Assembly (NCBI GenBank): GCA_951813295.1 | Contig: CATOTI010000001.1 | Location: forward strand, 186,001-250,000 | DNA from: an uncultured Pseudomonadales bacterium | GTDB taxonomy: Bacteria > Pseudomonadota > Gammaproteobacteria > Pseudomonadales > Azotimanducaceae | DNA: 64,000 nt | Direction of reading: 5' to 3' | In this document: piece after piece, positions 25,475-34,233 of the stretch | Position numbering within the stretch: position 1 is the stretch's first letter | Layout: every line of letters begins with the position of its first letter | Position numbers and translations under genes: made by a program | The notes under the pieces: generated by a model | Told to the model about the DNA's origin: nothing | The model's input: the letters and a program-made list of their open reading frames with translations, nothing else | Database searches by the model: none

Positions 25475-26332
25475 TCAGTCTTGCTGGCGCCAGTGCTCGG
25501 CCAAACGGGCGTCCGGATGGACGACGATCCCGTCGTAAAGGGTGTCGAGCGGGTCGCGACCGTCGACCCCGTTACCGAACGGGTAGTAGCCGAGCAGGCG
25601 CTGCAGCTTCTTCGGCATCTCGCGCACGACGTCACGCGGCACGGAGACGAGCTGCAGGTCGGAGGGGCGCAGATAGCTCACCAGGTGGCTGATGAAGAAC
25701 CCCATCCGTTCGCTCGTCGCCGTGGTGTTCGCACCGCCGCCGTGCCAGAGCCCGCCCTCCCAGAAGATCGCGCTGCCCGGTTCGAGCTCGACCTGGATCG
25801 ATTCGACCGACTGATCGACCGGTTTTGTCCAGGTGTGGCTGAAAGGCACCACATGGGTTGCCCCTTTCGCACGGGTGAACTCGTCGAACGCGATGATCAC
25901 GTTGCAGAGAAACGATGGGTGCGGGCGCGGGATCGGCCAGAGGCCGTCGTCCTGATGCAGAGCTTGTCGAGTTTCGCCCGGTAACGTATTGAAAAGTGTC
26001 GCGATATTGATCTGGCTGTACTGCCCGATCACGCCGTCGACGATCGCCCGCAGTCGCGGGTCGAGGAAGACCGGGTCCGCGGCACGCGTCTTGGCGAGCA
26101 GGTTGTGCGCGCGCCAGGTTCGGCCGGTGGAGGTTCCGATCGCGCGCATTTCCGTGAACATGACCTCGGTGTTGAAGGCGCGCTCGATCGTCTGCATGAG
26201 TGACGAATCGAGAAATCCTTCGACAACACGATAGCCCTGTTCGTGTATGTCGGCGACGACAGCGCCGACGTCGAGGCCCTCGATGACGACGCCGGTCTGA
26301 TCGACTGGATCGTAGGGCGTGGTTGGCGGCAT
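25475..26332 (-). CDS. Phytanoyl-CoA dioxygenase (PhyH) family oxygenase
   Basis: This is a 285-residue Fe(II)/2-oxoglutarate oxygenase. The facial triad is H126 and D128 in LHQDDGLWPIPRPHPS and H197 in GGLWHGGGANTT. The N-terminal EQGYRVVEGFLD is the usual entry helix. It lies in the acyl-CoA dehydrogenase/VOC block (gap of 22 bp from the dehydrogenase), so an acyl-CoA or acid substrate is plausible but inferred. It is only distantly similar to the two other PhyH genes in the window. Confidence 0.88.
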   Translation of the reverse strand: MPPTTPYDPVDQTGVVIEGLDVGAVVADIHEQGYRVVEGFLDSSLMQTIERAFNTEVMFTEMRAIGTSTGRTWRAHNLLAKTRAADPVFLDPRLRAIVDGVIGQYSQINIATLFNTLPGETRQALHQDDGLWPIPRPHPSFLCNVIIAFDEFTRAKGATHVVPFSHTWTKPVDQSVESIQVELEPGSAIFWEGGLWHGGGANTTATSERMGFFISHLVSYLRPSDLQLVSVPRDVVREMPKKLQRLLGYYPFGNGVDGRDPLDTLYDGIVVHPDARLAEHWRQQD

Positions 26333-26354
26333 TGGTGGTTTTCTCCGGTCGCAA

Positions 26355-27485
26355 TCAACCGTTAAGGAGCTGGCGCGCGATGATCAGGCGCATGATTTCG
26401 TTCGTGCCTTCCAGGATTTGATGCACGCGCAAATCGCGGACGATACGCTCCACCTCAAATTCGGAAAGATAGCCATAACCGCCGTGAATCTGCAGCGCCT
26501 GGTTGGCCACATCGAAGCAGACGTCGGTGACGAAGCGCTTCGCCATCGCGCAGAACTTGGTCGCATCGGCGGATTTCTGATCGAGTCTCCGGGCGGCGTC
26601 GTAGAGAAAGCTTCGTGCGGCCTGAAGTTCCGTTTCCATGTCGGCGAGCTTGAACTGCACGGACTGGAATTCTGCGATGGCCTGGCCGAATTGGCGCCGC
26701 TCGACCGCGTATCGAAGGCTGCGGTCGAGCGCTTCCTGGGCACCGCCCAATGAACACACGGCGATGTTGACCCGGCCGCCGTCGAGGCCGGCCATGGCGA
26801 ATCGAAAGCCGTCGCCGGCGGGACCGATGCGGTTGCACATCGGCACGCGGCAGTCGTCGAAGTTGACGATCGCTGTCGGCTGCGCGCGCCAACCCATCTT
26901 TTCTTCGTTCTTGCCGAACGAGAGCCCGTTGCTGCCGGACTCGACGATGAACGCGGAAACGCCGGCCGCGCCATCATCACTCGTGCGTGCCATCACGACG
27001 TAAACATCGGAAAACCCGGCGCCCGAGATGAAAGCCTTGGTGCCGGAGAGTACGTACTCGGAACCGTCCTTGACCGCTCGCGTTTTGAGACTTGCCGCGT
27101 CGGAGCCGGAGCCGGGCTCGGTGAGGCAGTAGGAAGTAATGAGCCGTCCGGCTACGAGTTCCGGTACCCAGCGCTTGCGCAAGGCGTCGTCGCCGAAGCG
27201 ATCGACCATCCAGGTCGCCATGTTATGGATCGACATGAAGGCGGCCGTTGCGACGCAACCTTTGGAGAGCTCCTCGAAAACGAGGGCCGCATCCAGTCGA
27301 CCGAGTGCCGAGCCGCCGACATCCTCCTTGACGTAAACACCGCCGAAGCCGAGTTCCGCCAACTCGCGCAAGACGTCACGGTCGAGATGCTTTTCGGCGT
27401 CCCATCGCGCGGCGTTCGGTCGTAGCTGCGCGTCCGCGTAACTCTTCGCCGCGTCTCGGATCATCGTCTGCTGTTCAGTCAGCAT
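26355..27485 (-). CDS. Acyl-CoA dehydrogenase
   Basis: This 376-residue FAD flavoenzyme oxidises acyl-CoA to enoyl-CoA. Diagnostic pieces are YCLTEPGSGSDAASLKTRAV (FAD/substrate region), GNLxx-like FDDCRVPMCNRIG, the helix RRQFGQAIAEFQSVQFKLAD and the C-terminal QIHGGYGYLSEFEVER, followed by ILEGTNEIMR, where the glutamate of LEGT is the expected catalytic base. The length is standard. It leads a minus-strand block with PhyH and VOC genes, fitting oxidation of a CoA-activated acid. The exact chain or branched substrate is not readable. Confidence 0.93.
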   Translation of the reverse strand: MLTEQQTMIRDAAKSYADAQLRPNAARWDAEKHLDRDVLRELAELGFGGVYVKEDVGGSALGRLDAALVFEELSKGCVATAAFMSIHNMATWMVDRFGDDALRKRWVPELVAGRLITSYCLTEPGSGSDAASLKTRAVKDGSEYVLSGTKAFISGAGFSDVYVVMARTSDDGAAGVSAFIVESGSNGLSFGKNEEKMGWRAQPTAIVNFDDCRVPMCNRIGPAGDGFRFAMAGLDGGRVNIAVCSLGGAQEALDRSLRYAVERRQFGQAIAEFQSVQFKLADMETELQAARSFLYDAARRLDQKSADATKFCAMAKRFVTDVCFDVANQALQIHGGYGYLSEFEVERIVRDLRVHQILEGTNEIMRLIIARQLLNG

Positions 27486-27722
27486 GTTTTATTGCCGCTT
27501 TCTTTGGTGACACGAGCCCGCGTGAGCGATGCCGCCAGCCGGCCGTCGCTTGGCGTTGATGTGAGCATTTGAATCGAAGGATTCGACGTCACAAGCGGCG
27601 CGAGCCTACCTGATCGGCGCGTCGACCTCACATGGCGCGCAGACGTTCCCTGGCTTTCGTGGCTCGCGTTATGATCAGGCGCGCTTGAGCGCGAGGCGCA
27701 AAAAACAAAGGGACACAACGAG

Positions 27723-28196
27723 ATGATTGAGTTTCATTTGAATGGCGAAGTCGTTCGTACCGACGACGAGGCCGACACGCCTCTGCTGTGGGTCGTTCGG
27801 GATACGTTCGGCCTCAAAGGAGCCAAATTCGGCTGTGGCGCGGCACTCTGCGGGGCATGCACGATGCACGTCGACGGCGAAGCGGTTCGCACCTGCGTTC
27901 TGCCGGTGAGTGCCGTGGCTGGGAAGGAAGTCACGACCATCGAGGGCCTCGGAACGCCGGAAGATCCGCATCCCCTGCAGAGCAAATGGGTCGACGTCAG
28001 CGTGCCGCAATGCGGCTACTGCCAGCCCGGTCAGATCATGTCGGCGGCCGCGTTGCTCGCCAAGACCGCGAGTCCCAGTGAATCCGAGGTGGAGTCCGCG
28101 ATGGCGGGCAACATCTGTCGCTGCGGCTGCTACCCGCGGATCAAGAGCGCGATCCTCGCCGCGGCGGAAGAAATGGCGTACGAGGTGAAGGCATGA
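27723..28196 (+). CDS. iorA: [2Fe-2S] subunit of an isoquinoline 1-oxidoreductase-type molybdenum hydroxylase
   Basis: This 157-residue electron-transfer subunit has two iron-sulfur clusters. The plant-type cluster is bound by C38, C43, C46 and C58 (GCGAALCGACTMH). The second cluster is bound by C97, C100, C132 and C134 (QCGYCQPGQ and NICRCGCYP). The size and order match IorA/CoxS-like subunits. The ATG at 27723 follows a weak purine-rich site. It overlaps the large subunit gene by four bases, showing tight coupling. No separate FAD subunit is present, as in IorAB, where a cytochrome takes the electrons. Confidence 0.93.
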   Translation: MIEFHLNGEVVRTDDEADTPLLWVVRDTFGLKGAKFGCGAALCGACTMHVDGEAVRTCVLPVSAVAGKEVTTIEGLGTPEDPHPLQSKWVDVSVPQCGYCQPGQIMSAAALLAKTASPSESEVESAMAGNICRCGCYPRIKSAILAAAEEMAYEVKA

Positions 28197-30382
28197 AGGC
28201 GTCACGACGAAACTTTCTGATCGGAACCGGCGTTGTTGGTGGCGGTCTCGTAGTGGCTTTCGCGATGCGCCCCGGGCCGGGTGCGCCCCGCATGGCGTCG
28301 GTTGCGGATGCGCATGCGCCGAATGCGTTCCTGCAGTTGAGCCAGGACAACACGATCCGCTTCTATTGCCCGCGTGACGAGATGGGGCAGGGCGTGACGA
28401 CCGGCCTCGCCACCCTCATCGGCGAAGAGCTCGACTTCGATCCGGCAAGCTTCGTGATCGAAATGGGCGCGCCACATCCGGCTTACACGAACCCGTTGTT
28501 CGGGTTGCAGGGCACCGGCGGCAGCACATCGATGGCCGCTCATTTCACTCAACTACGCCAGATTGGGGCCGATACCCGGCGCCTCATCCTCGACGCGGCC
28601 GCCATCGATCTCGGCGTCCCGGCGCCCGATCTTTCGACCGACGACGGCTACGTCGTCGCGGGTAACGAGCGTTACCCGTACGGTCGGTTCGTCGCGACGG
28701 CAACCGCGTTGCCGATGCCCGAGGCGACGCCGATGAAGTCGCCCGCCGATTTCGCCTACATCGGCAAAGAGCTCCCGCGTATCGACAGCCTCGACAAAGC
28801 CACCGGTCGGACGGAATTCGGCATCGATGTCGAGCTTCCGGACATGCACTACGGCATCGTGCGGCACGCGCCGGTCGCAGGCGGCTCCGTCAAGAGCTTC
28901 GATGCCAGCCGGGCGTTGGCGATGACGGGTGTGGTCGACGTCGTGACGGTCGCTACCGGTATCGGTGTCGTCGCAGAGAAGTATTGGCAGGCCAAGAAAG
29001 CCGAGGCCGCCCTCGAGGTCGAGTGGGATCTTCCGGATCTAAAGGATGTCGATAGCCAACGGCTACGAGCGGATTATCTGGCGGCGCTCGACGAAGAAGG
29101 CGAGTCGGCCGAAGAGGAAGGCGATCTCGCCGTCGGGTTCCAGGACGCAACGACCGTGACTGCCGACTACTGGGCGCCCTATCTCGCGCACGCCCCGATG
29201 GAACCGATGAACGCGGTCGTGAGGATCCAGGATGGTATTGCCGATATCTGGTCCGGCACCCAGGCGATCGGCGTTGCTCAGGGCATCGTTGCCCGCGTGG
29301 CGGATCTCGACAAAGAGAACGTCCGTGCGCACAACACCTACCTTGGTGGTGGATTCGGTCGGCGTGCGACATTGACGCACGTCGTCGAAGCCACGGAACT
29401 CGCGATGTCGTCGGGCAAGCCCGTGAAGGTGCTCTGGTCGCGCGAAGACGATATTCGTTCCGGCGTCTTCCGCCCGGCGTCGCTCATGCGAATCAACGCG
29501 GCGATTGCCGAAGACGGCACGATATCGGCCTGGCAGGCCAAACGGTCCGGCGGCAACATCATTCCCGAGACGTTGCGCAACGCCATGCCCGGGGCGCTGC
29601 CGACCGCTATCCCGGACGGCTTCATCAACTGGACCGCGGACGTTGCCGAGAGTGTCTTCGGTGGTTGGATGGTGGACGGCTCGAGTGTCGAAGGGTTGGC
29701 CGGCGACTACGACTTACCCAACCGGGAAGTTCGCCACGTCACGAAGGATCACGGCTTGCCGCTCACGTTCTGGCGCTCCGTGGGCCACTCGTATACCGCG
29801 TTCGCGAAAGAGTCGATGGTCGATGAGTTGGCAGCCGCCGAGGGGCTCGATCCCATCGAGGTGCGCCTCAAGAACACGGCCGCCAACCCGCGGCTCAACA
29901 ACGTGATCCGGGTTGCAGCTGAACGGATGCGTCGCATGCAGCCGGGCGAAGGGCGGGCGCTTGGTTTTGCCGCGCACAGCTCGTTCAACTCTTCGGTTGC
30001 GGAGGTCGCCGAGGTTTCGATGGTGGACGGACAGATCAAAGTGCACAACGTGCTCTGTGTCATCGACTGCGGACTCGCCGTCAATCCAGACGTCGTACGG
30101 GCACAGATGGAAGGCGGGGTGATGTACGGGCTCACCGCAGCGTTGCACGGTCAACTCGACCTCGAGGCGGGCGCCGTCACGCAAAGCAACTTCCACGATT
30201 ATCCGATTCTCCGCATGGATGAAGCCCCCGCAGTCGAAGTCGTGATCGTGCCTAACACTGGTTCACCGACGGGTGTCGGCGAGCCGGCAGTACCGCCGAT
30301 CGCGGCGGCGGTCGCCAACGCGGTCTTCAACCTCACGGGCGAGCGCCTGCGCGAACTGCCGCTGAAACCAACGCTCGCGTAG
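28193..30382 (+). CDS. iorB: Molybdopterin-binding large subunit (IorB-like), Tat-exported
   Basis: This 729-residue xanthine dehydrogenase-family subunit binds molybdopterin cytosine dinucleotide and would hydroxylate N-heteroaromatics or oxidise aldehydes. A twin-arginine signal (ASRRNFLIGTGVVGGGLVVA) precedes DEMGQGVTTGLATLIGEELD. Later come THVVEATELAM, the GGFGRRATLTHV site and the C-terminal GVGEPAVPPIAAAVANAVFN with the conserved catalytic glutamate in GVGE. The export signal puts it in the periplasm together with its iron-sulfur partner. The substrate is unknown. Confidence 0.9.
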   Translation: MKASRRNFLIGTGVVGGGLVVAFAMRPGPGAPRMASVADAHAPNAFLQLSQDNTIRFYCPRDEMGQGVTTGLATLIGEELDFDPASFVIEMGAPHPAYTNPLFGLQGTGGSTSMAAHFTQLRQIGADTRRLILDAAAIDLGVPAPDLSTDDGYVVAGNERYPYGRFVATATALPMPEATPMKSPADFAYIGKELPRIDSLDKATGRTEFGIDVELPDMHYGIVRHAPVAGGSVKSFDASRALAMTGVVDVVTVATGIGVVAEKYWQAKKAEAALEVEWDLPDLKDVDSQRLRADYLAALDEEGESAEEEGDLAVGFQDATTVTADYWAPYLAHAPMEPMNAVVRIQDGIADIWSGTQAIGVAQGIVARVADLDKENVRAHNTYLGGGFGRRATLTHVVEATELAMSSGKPVKVLWSREDDIRSGVFRPASLMRINAAIAEDGTISAWQAKRSGGNIIPETLRNAMPGALPTAIPDGFINWTADVAESVFGGWMVDGSSVEGLAGDYDLPNREVRHVTKDHGLPLTFWRSVGHSYTAFAKESMVDELAAAEGLDPIEVRLKNTAANPRLNNVIRVAAERMRRMQPGEGRALGFAAHSSFNSSVAEVAEVSMVDGQIKVHNVLCVIDCGLAVNPDVVRAQMEGGVMYGLTAALHGQLDLEAGAVTQSNFHDYPILRMDEAPAVEVVIVPNTGSPTGVGEPAVPPIAAAVANAVFNLTGERLRELPLKPTLA

Positions 30383-30440
30383 CTCGATAGGACGTGACGA
30401 CGAGGGGTAGGGCGGTGACGTCCCTACCCCAACGCCAGAG

Positions 30441-31865
30441 ATGCAGGCGGACAAGAGACCCAGCGGCCCGTCGCGCATGCGAGCAGCCGATCGAACGTCA
30501 TATGACGTCGATTGCCTGATCGTCGGCGGCGGACACTGCGGCTTGAGCGTTGCCGCGGCTCTAAAAGAGCGCGGCATCGACACGATCATCCTCGAAAAGA
30601 ACGCCGCGATCGGCGACCAATGGCGCGAGCGATACGAGCGCTTGCACCTGCATCACATCACCGACGCAATGCACCTGCCGGGTGTGCGCTACCCGAAACA
30701 CGTGCCGCGTTATCCCTCCCGGCTCGATCTTGCCGACTACCTCGCGGGCTATGCGCAAATTCACGACCTCGATGTTCGTCGTAATCACCGCGTCGAACGT
30801 CTCGGCGTGGACGAAGGCGGCATGTGGCGGGCAGTCGTTGACGATGGCGCCGGCGAGCGGGTTTTCACGGCGTGCCACGTCGTCATCGCGGCGGGCTCGA
30901 CCGGTGTGACACCCTTCATTCCAGCGATCGAAGGACGAGACGAATGGGATGGCGAGGTTCGTCATTCCGTCGAATACACAAACGCGGATGGTTTCGACGA
31001 CGAGCGCGTTCTGATCGTCGGTTCCGGCAACTCGGCCGTCGAGATCGCGTGCGATCTGTACGATCACGGCGCAAAACCGGCGATGCTGATTCGCAGTCCC
31101 AATAGCTGGATCACGCGCGAGGCGTTCGCGATCTATCACCGGTTGTTGCTGATCGGCGGGAAAATCCTGACCTACGTGCCTTTCGCCTGGCTGTTCGCGC
31201 CCCTCGTTCTTCTCATACTCGATCGGTATCTCAAACACGAGGTCCGACAACGATATGGTGATCTCCGATCCAAGGGCGTGATCCCGCACGCCACGCCGCC
31301 GATGCGACGAATGGCGGAAACGGCGGCCCGCAAACCACCGGTCTACATCGACGGCACATGGGGTGACGTGGGGACCTCGGTCTTCGATCTGATTCGTGAG
31401 GGCGAGGTCGTCGTCTACACGAGCGAAATCGATCGGCTCGTACCCGCCAGCAACACGGTGGTGTTCCAGGATGGCAGCCGGACCGACTTTGACTTCGTTT
31501 TGCTCTGTACGGGTTTCGAACCGATCGCCAAGCACTACGCGACCTTCATCGATCGGCCGGTGCTCGCCAAACTCGGTCGACCGGGAGTTTTCAAGATCGG
31601 TGACGAAATCGACGGCATCCCCGGCCTGTGGTTGTCCCTCGGCGGACTCTCGAGTACGCGGTTTTCGCAGCAGGTCCTCGCTGAGCGTATCGCCGCGAAA
31701 ATCCAGGACCGCCCCGCGCCGCGCCGAATACTCAGCGGCGCGACGGCGTTTTTCTTCGCCGGGATCGACCCGGGCGCGTTTCAGATCAAGAAGCGGGCGA
31801 TTGTGATCAATGCGATCGCGACGATTGCTCTCGTCGGTTGGCTAGCTGCCGCGCTGATCGGCTAA
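30441..31865 (+). CDS. Flavin-containing monooxygenase-like NAD(P)/FAD protein
   Basis: This is a 474-residue two-dinucleotide-binding flavoprotein. The FAD site is GGGHCGLS near residue 29, with EKNAAIGDQWRERYERLHLH after it. The NADPH site is VGSGNSAVEIACDLY. The region LPGVRYPKHVPRYPSRLDLA is typical of YUCCA/trimethylamine-monooxygenase-like enzymes and of related transport-linked oxidoreductases. A C-terminal hydrophobic segment (IVINAIATIALVGWLAAALI) suggests membrane attachment, which is unusual for FMOs. It lies 58 bp after the molybdenum hydroxylase on the same strand, so a linked role in oxidation is possible. Confidence 0.85.
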   Translation: MQADKRPSGPSRMRAADRTSYDVDCLIVGGGHCGLSVAAALKERGIDTIILEKNAAIGDQWRERYERLHLHHITDAMHLPGVRYPKHVPRYPSRLDLADYLAGYAQIHDLDVRRNHRVERLGVDEGGMWRAVVDDGAGERVFTACHVVIAAGSTGVTPFIPAIEGRDEWDGEVRHSVEYTNADGFDDERVLIVGSGNSAVEIACDLYDHGAKPAMLIRSPNSWITREAFAIYHRLLLIGGKILTYVPFAWLFAPLVLLILDRYLKHEVRQRYGDLRSKGVIPHATPPMRRMAETAARKPPVYIDGTWGDVGTSVFDLIREGEVVVYTSEIDRLVPASNTVVFQDGSRTDFDFVLLCTGFEPIAKHYATFIDRPVLAKLGRPGVFKIGDEIDGIPGLWLSLGGLSSTRFSQQVLAERIAAKIQDRPAPRRILSGATAFFFAGIDPGAFQIKKRAIVINAIATIALVGWLAAALIG

Positions 31866-31948
31866 CGGCGGAATCAGTTCGGCTGCTCTGGGTCGTGTCT
31901 GGCGACGTGGCGTCGTCGAATACGAAGGACCTGGAGCGGGCGTTTTGG

Positions 31949-32866
31949 TCACGATCTCAGTATTTCGCGAAGACCGCCTTCCTCGGCTGAACGGGTCTGC
32001 CGATAGCCGCTGGCCAACCGCGCATGGAAGCCCCAATGGTAGCCACCCGGATCGGTCACGTAGAAGTTGCGTACGCCGTAGTCCTGATCGACCGGCGCCG
32101 GCGCGTCCACTCCCGCGGCGTTCACACGTTCCCATTGCGCGTCGACATCGTCGGTCCAAACGACGAGGTATTGATCCGGCCCTCGGCCGGCCGGTTCGTT
32201 GTCCCAGTAGCCTTCACCATGACCTGACAACCACACCTCGTTGTCGCCGACATAGATTTCGGCCTGCCGTACGACGTCGTCGTCATCAACGTAGCGTGCT
32301 CTCTCCTGGAACCCGCAAACTTGCACGAGCCACTCGATGGCGGCCGCCGCGTCCTCGTACCGAAGGTTCGGCGTCACACCCTGAAACCTGATTCCGCTTT
32401 CCACCTGTGTTTCTCCAATGGTCGATGACGACCGTTTCACGAACGGGATGTACCATCGCAGCACCGTATGCCAGCTGTGGCGACGTACAGATTCGGCCAC
32501 TTGACTGGATAGTTGGTCGATACCGCTGACCGTGACGGTTACCTCCGTGCCGGCGTCCACCCCTTCGAATTCGACTTCGACCGTGCAACCGCGCTGGTCG
32601 TTAAAGGCGAATAGACGGTGCGGCTCCCAAACGCGGATCTCGCCGATGGTATTGCCGTCTTGCGTCGCCGCTTCAGTCACATCAATGAAGCGACCCCCAA
32701 CGCGCCCTTCAATACGTAAGGTGACCGTGCGCGTTGGATCGGGGACAGTCCCCGCGTCGATTCGGTACCAGTCTCCGATGCACTCCGTAAACATCCGGAA
32801 CGCATCGCGCTGTGAAACGGGTACAACCTCCGAGACCGAGACGACGTCTGTGGTGGACGAGTTCAT
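31949..32866 (-). CDS. SRPBCC (AHSA1-like) - VOC fusion protein
   Basis: This 305-residue cytoplasmic protein has two domains. Residues 1-165 are an SRPBCC/START-like fold (VVPVSQRDAFRMFTECIGDW at the start and GTEVTVTVSGIDQLSSQVAE near its end). Residues 175-305 are a VOC domain (TPNLRYEDAAAAIEWLVQVC, and the closing VTDPGGYHWGFHARL). The gene overlaps the upstream ArsR gene by 4 bases (ATGA), so the pair is translationally coupled. Both domains bind small ligands, so together they could take or modify a toxic or hydrophobic compound sensed by the ArsR protein (inference). The domain fusion is unusual. Confidence 0.85.
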   Translation of the reverse strand: MNSSTTDVVSVSEVVPVSQRDAFRMFTECIGDWYRIDAGTVPDPTRTVTLRIEGRVGGRFIDVTEAATQDGNTIGEIRVWEPHRLFAFNDQRGCTVEVEFEGVDAGTEVTVTVSGIDQLSSQVAESVRRHSWHTVLRWYIPFVKRSSSTIGETQVESGIRFQGVTPNLRYEDAAAAIEWLVQVCGFQERARYVDDDDVVRQAEIYVGDNEVWLSGHGEGYWDNEPAGRGPDQYLVVWTDDVDAQWERVNAAGVDAPAPVDQDYGVRNFYVTDPGGYHWGFHARLASGYRQTRSAEEGGLREILRS

Positions 32867-33201
32867 GTGGAAGCCTTGTTGGATTCGCTCGCAAAGTTCC
32901 GGAAGCGGGCAAGCTGATCGCGCCATTCGTGATCAATTTTGTCGAACCAATCCCGCGCCTCAGCCACCCGCTCCACGCGTAATCGATACACCCGCCGGCG
33001 TGCGTCGTCCGGGGAGAAGTCAACGTCCACTAATCCCGACCGCCGCAAGATCCCGAGGTGCCGGCTCATGGCGTTGCGGGCGAGCCCGACGCTTTCCGCG
33101 AGTTCGCTCGCCGGCCGCGCGCCAACCGCCAAGACCTGCAAAACATGGCGTCGGTTCGGATCGGACAACGCACTGAACACGGGGTCAATATGATTCACCA
33201 T
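32863..33201 (-). CDS. ArsR-family repressor
   Basis: This is a 112-residue winged-helix regulator. The fold is read from VFSALSDPNRRHVLQVLAVG, GARPASELAESVGLARNAMS (recognition helix), RHLGILRRSGLVDVDFSPDD and RVYRLRVERV. No cysteine ligands are present, so it is not a metal sensor of the ArsR/SmtB type. It belongs to the ArsR subgroup that pairs with SRPBCC partner genes. A perfect 16-bp palindrome overlaps its start codon, consistent with autorepression. Confidence 0.9.
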   Translation of the reverse strand: MVNHIDPVFSALSDPNRRHVLQVLAVGARPASELAESVGLARNAMSRHLGILRRSGLVDVDFSPDDARRRVYRLRVERVAEARDWFDKIDHEWRDQLARFRNFASESNKAST

Positions 33202-33209
33202 ATGGTGAA
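33194..33209. promoter_or_regulatory. Perfect palindromic operator overlapping the arsR-type start codon
   Basis: TTCACCATATGGTGAA is an exact 16-bp inverted repeat, and the repressor's start codon (33199-33201 on the minus strand) lies inside it. The window shows TTGACT on the minus strand about 30 bp upstream, so binding could block transcription or initiation. The minus-strand operon ArsR/SRPBCC-VOC is the obvious target. Confidence 0.65.
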
Positions 33210-33396
33210 CTATTCAAGAATGATCAGACTAAAGTCAAGCATTCGTAACGGAATCCCTTCTCTAAGGCCCGACCGTTAGCAACGGGGGACGCTCGACTTA
33301 CGTGGTCCCCGCTAGTGGGCTCGGCCGAATCCACGATGTTCAGCCGAGAATGGCCTTCGTATCGTGACCGAACCACTAGCGCGCCACGGAGGCGAG

Positions 33397-33777
33397 ATGG
33401 AGAAAACGCCGCAGTGCTACTCGGTCCTCGAGATCCTGGCCCACCGGAAGGTGGCTGATGCCTACGAGGTCGCGACGGATGCCCAGCTCAAGATCGGTGA
33501 GATCCACACGATCCTTCTGCAGCTCGAAGAAGGCGGCAAGGTCGAAAGCCGTCGCAGCGCGAAGGACGGTTCTTCGCGACTCTTTTACCGGCTGACGGTG
33601 GACGGCGTCGAACTGTTGCACGAATACCAGGACGAATTTGGCCCGACTGTAAAACTCGGGCTCTTGAGTCAGGTGAAAAACGAGCTCCTGACGGCGATCG
33701 ACCAAGTCTGGAGCGGCTTCTTCAATGTCGGCGTACGCCGCGAGAAGGAGCGACAGGGACAATCACCCACGTCTTGA
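33397..33777 (+). CDS. Winged-helix (PadR-like) hypothetical protein
   Basis: This is a 126-residue protein. I start at ATG 33397, which has GGAGG four bases upstream; a GTG at 33364 would add 11 residues and has no site. Helix-strand order (YSVLEILAHRKVADAYEVAT, KIGEIHTILLQLEEGGKVES, RLFYRLTVDGVELLHEYQ) is that of a PadR/MarR-type winged helix with a C-terminal dimerising helix, though key PadR residues are not all present. It could be a regulator of the flanking genes. The function is not proven. Confidence 0.7.
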   Translation: MEKTPQCYSVLEILAHRKVADAYEVATDAQLKIGEIHTILLQLEEGGKVESRRSAKDGSSRLFYRLTVDGVELLHEYQDEFGPTVKLGLLSQVKNELLTAIDQVWSGFFNVGVRREKERQGQSPTS

Positions 33778-33787
33778 GGGGCTTGCT

Positions 33788-34222
33788 TCAGGTCTTCCGC
33801 CATTGGATGAGGGTCGCGTCGTCGTGATCTTCGAAGGCGACGGAGACCTCATCGCCGATCGCGACTGCCTGGCTCGGATCGCCGAGCAGGTTGCCGAGAA
33901 GCTTCACGTTGTCGGCGTTCGTGACTTCGACGACGACGACGAGATAAGGCACCCGGTCGGCGAGGGCCGGGTGGCTCGCATTGTGCACCCGCATCCAGCT
34001 GTGCACGACGCCCGTTCCCTCGACTTCCTGCCAGTCGAGGTCCAGCGCGTGACAGTGGTGACAGATCCACTCTGCCGGCATTTGGAACCGCCGGCACGCT
34101 CGACATCGTTGCAGCACCAGCCGGTGTTCGGCGGCGCCTTCCCAGAACGACGCGTCGACGCCGTCGCGGGCAGGGGCAGGAAGCGACAGGCCCGGGAGGT
34201 AGGGTGAGTCTCGTTCGGTCAT
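33788..34222 (-). CDS. DUF35-type zinc-ribbon/OB-fold protein
   Basis: This 144-residue protein has a zinc ribbon (C40, C43, C54, C57 in CRACRRFQMPAEWICHHC) followed by an OB fold (VEGTGVVHSWMRVHNASHP, VPYLVVVVEVTN). In archaea and actinobacteria such proteins form channelling partners of thiolases and HMG-CoA synthases or mediate acyl transfer. The start at ATG 34222 is chosen because upstream frames lack family sequence. It follows the thiolase by 11 bp on the same strand, the usual pairing. Confidence 0.9.
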   Translation of the reverse strand: MTERDSPYLPGLSLPAPARDGVDASFWEGAAEHRLVLQRCRACRRFQMPAEWICHHCHALDLDWQEVEGTGVVHSWMRVHNASHPALADRVPYLVVVVEVTNADNVKLLGNLLGDPSQAVAIGDEVSVAFEDHDDATLIQWRKT

Positions 34223-34233
34223 CGGACGTCCGT

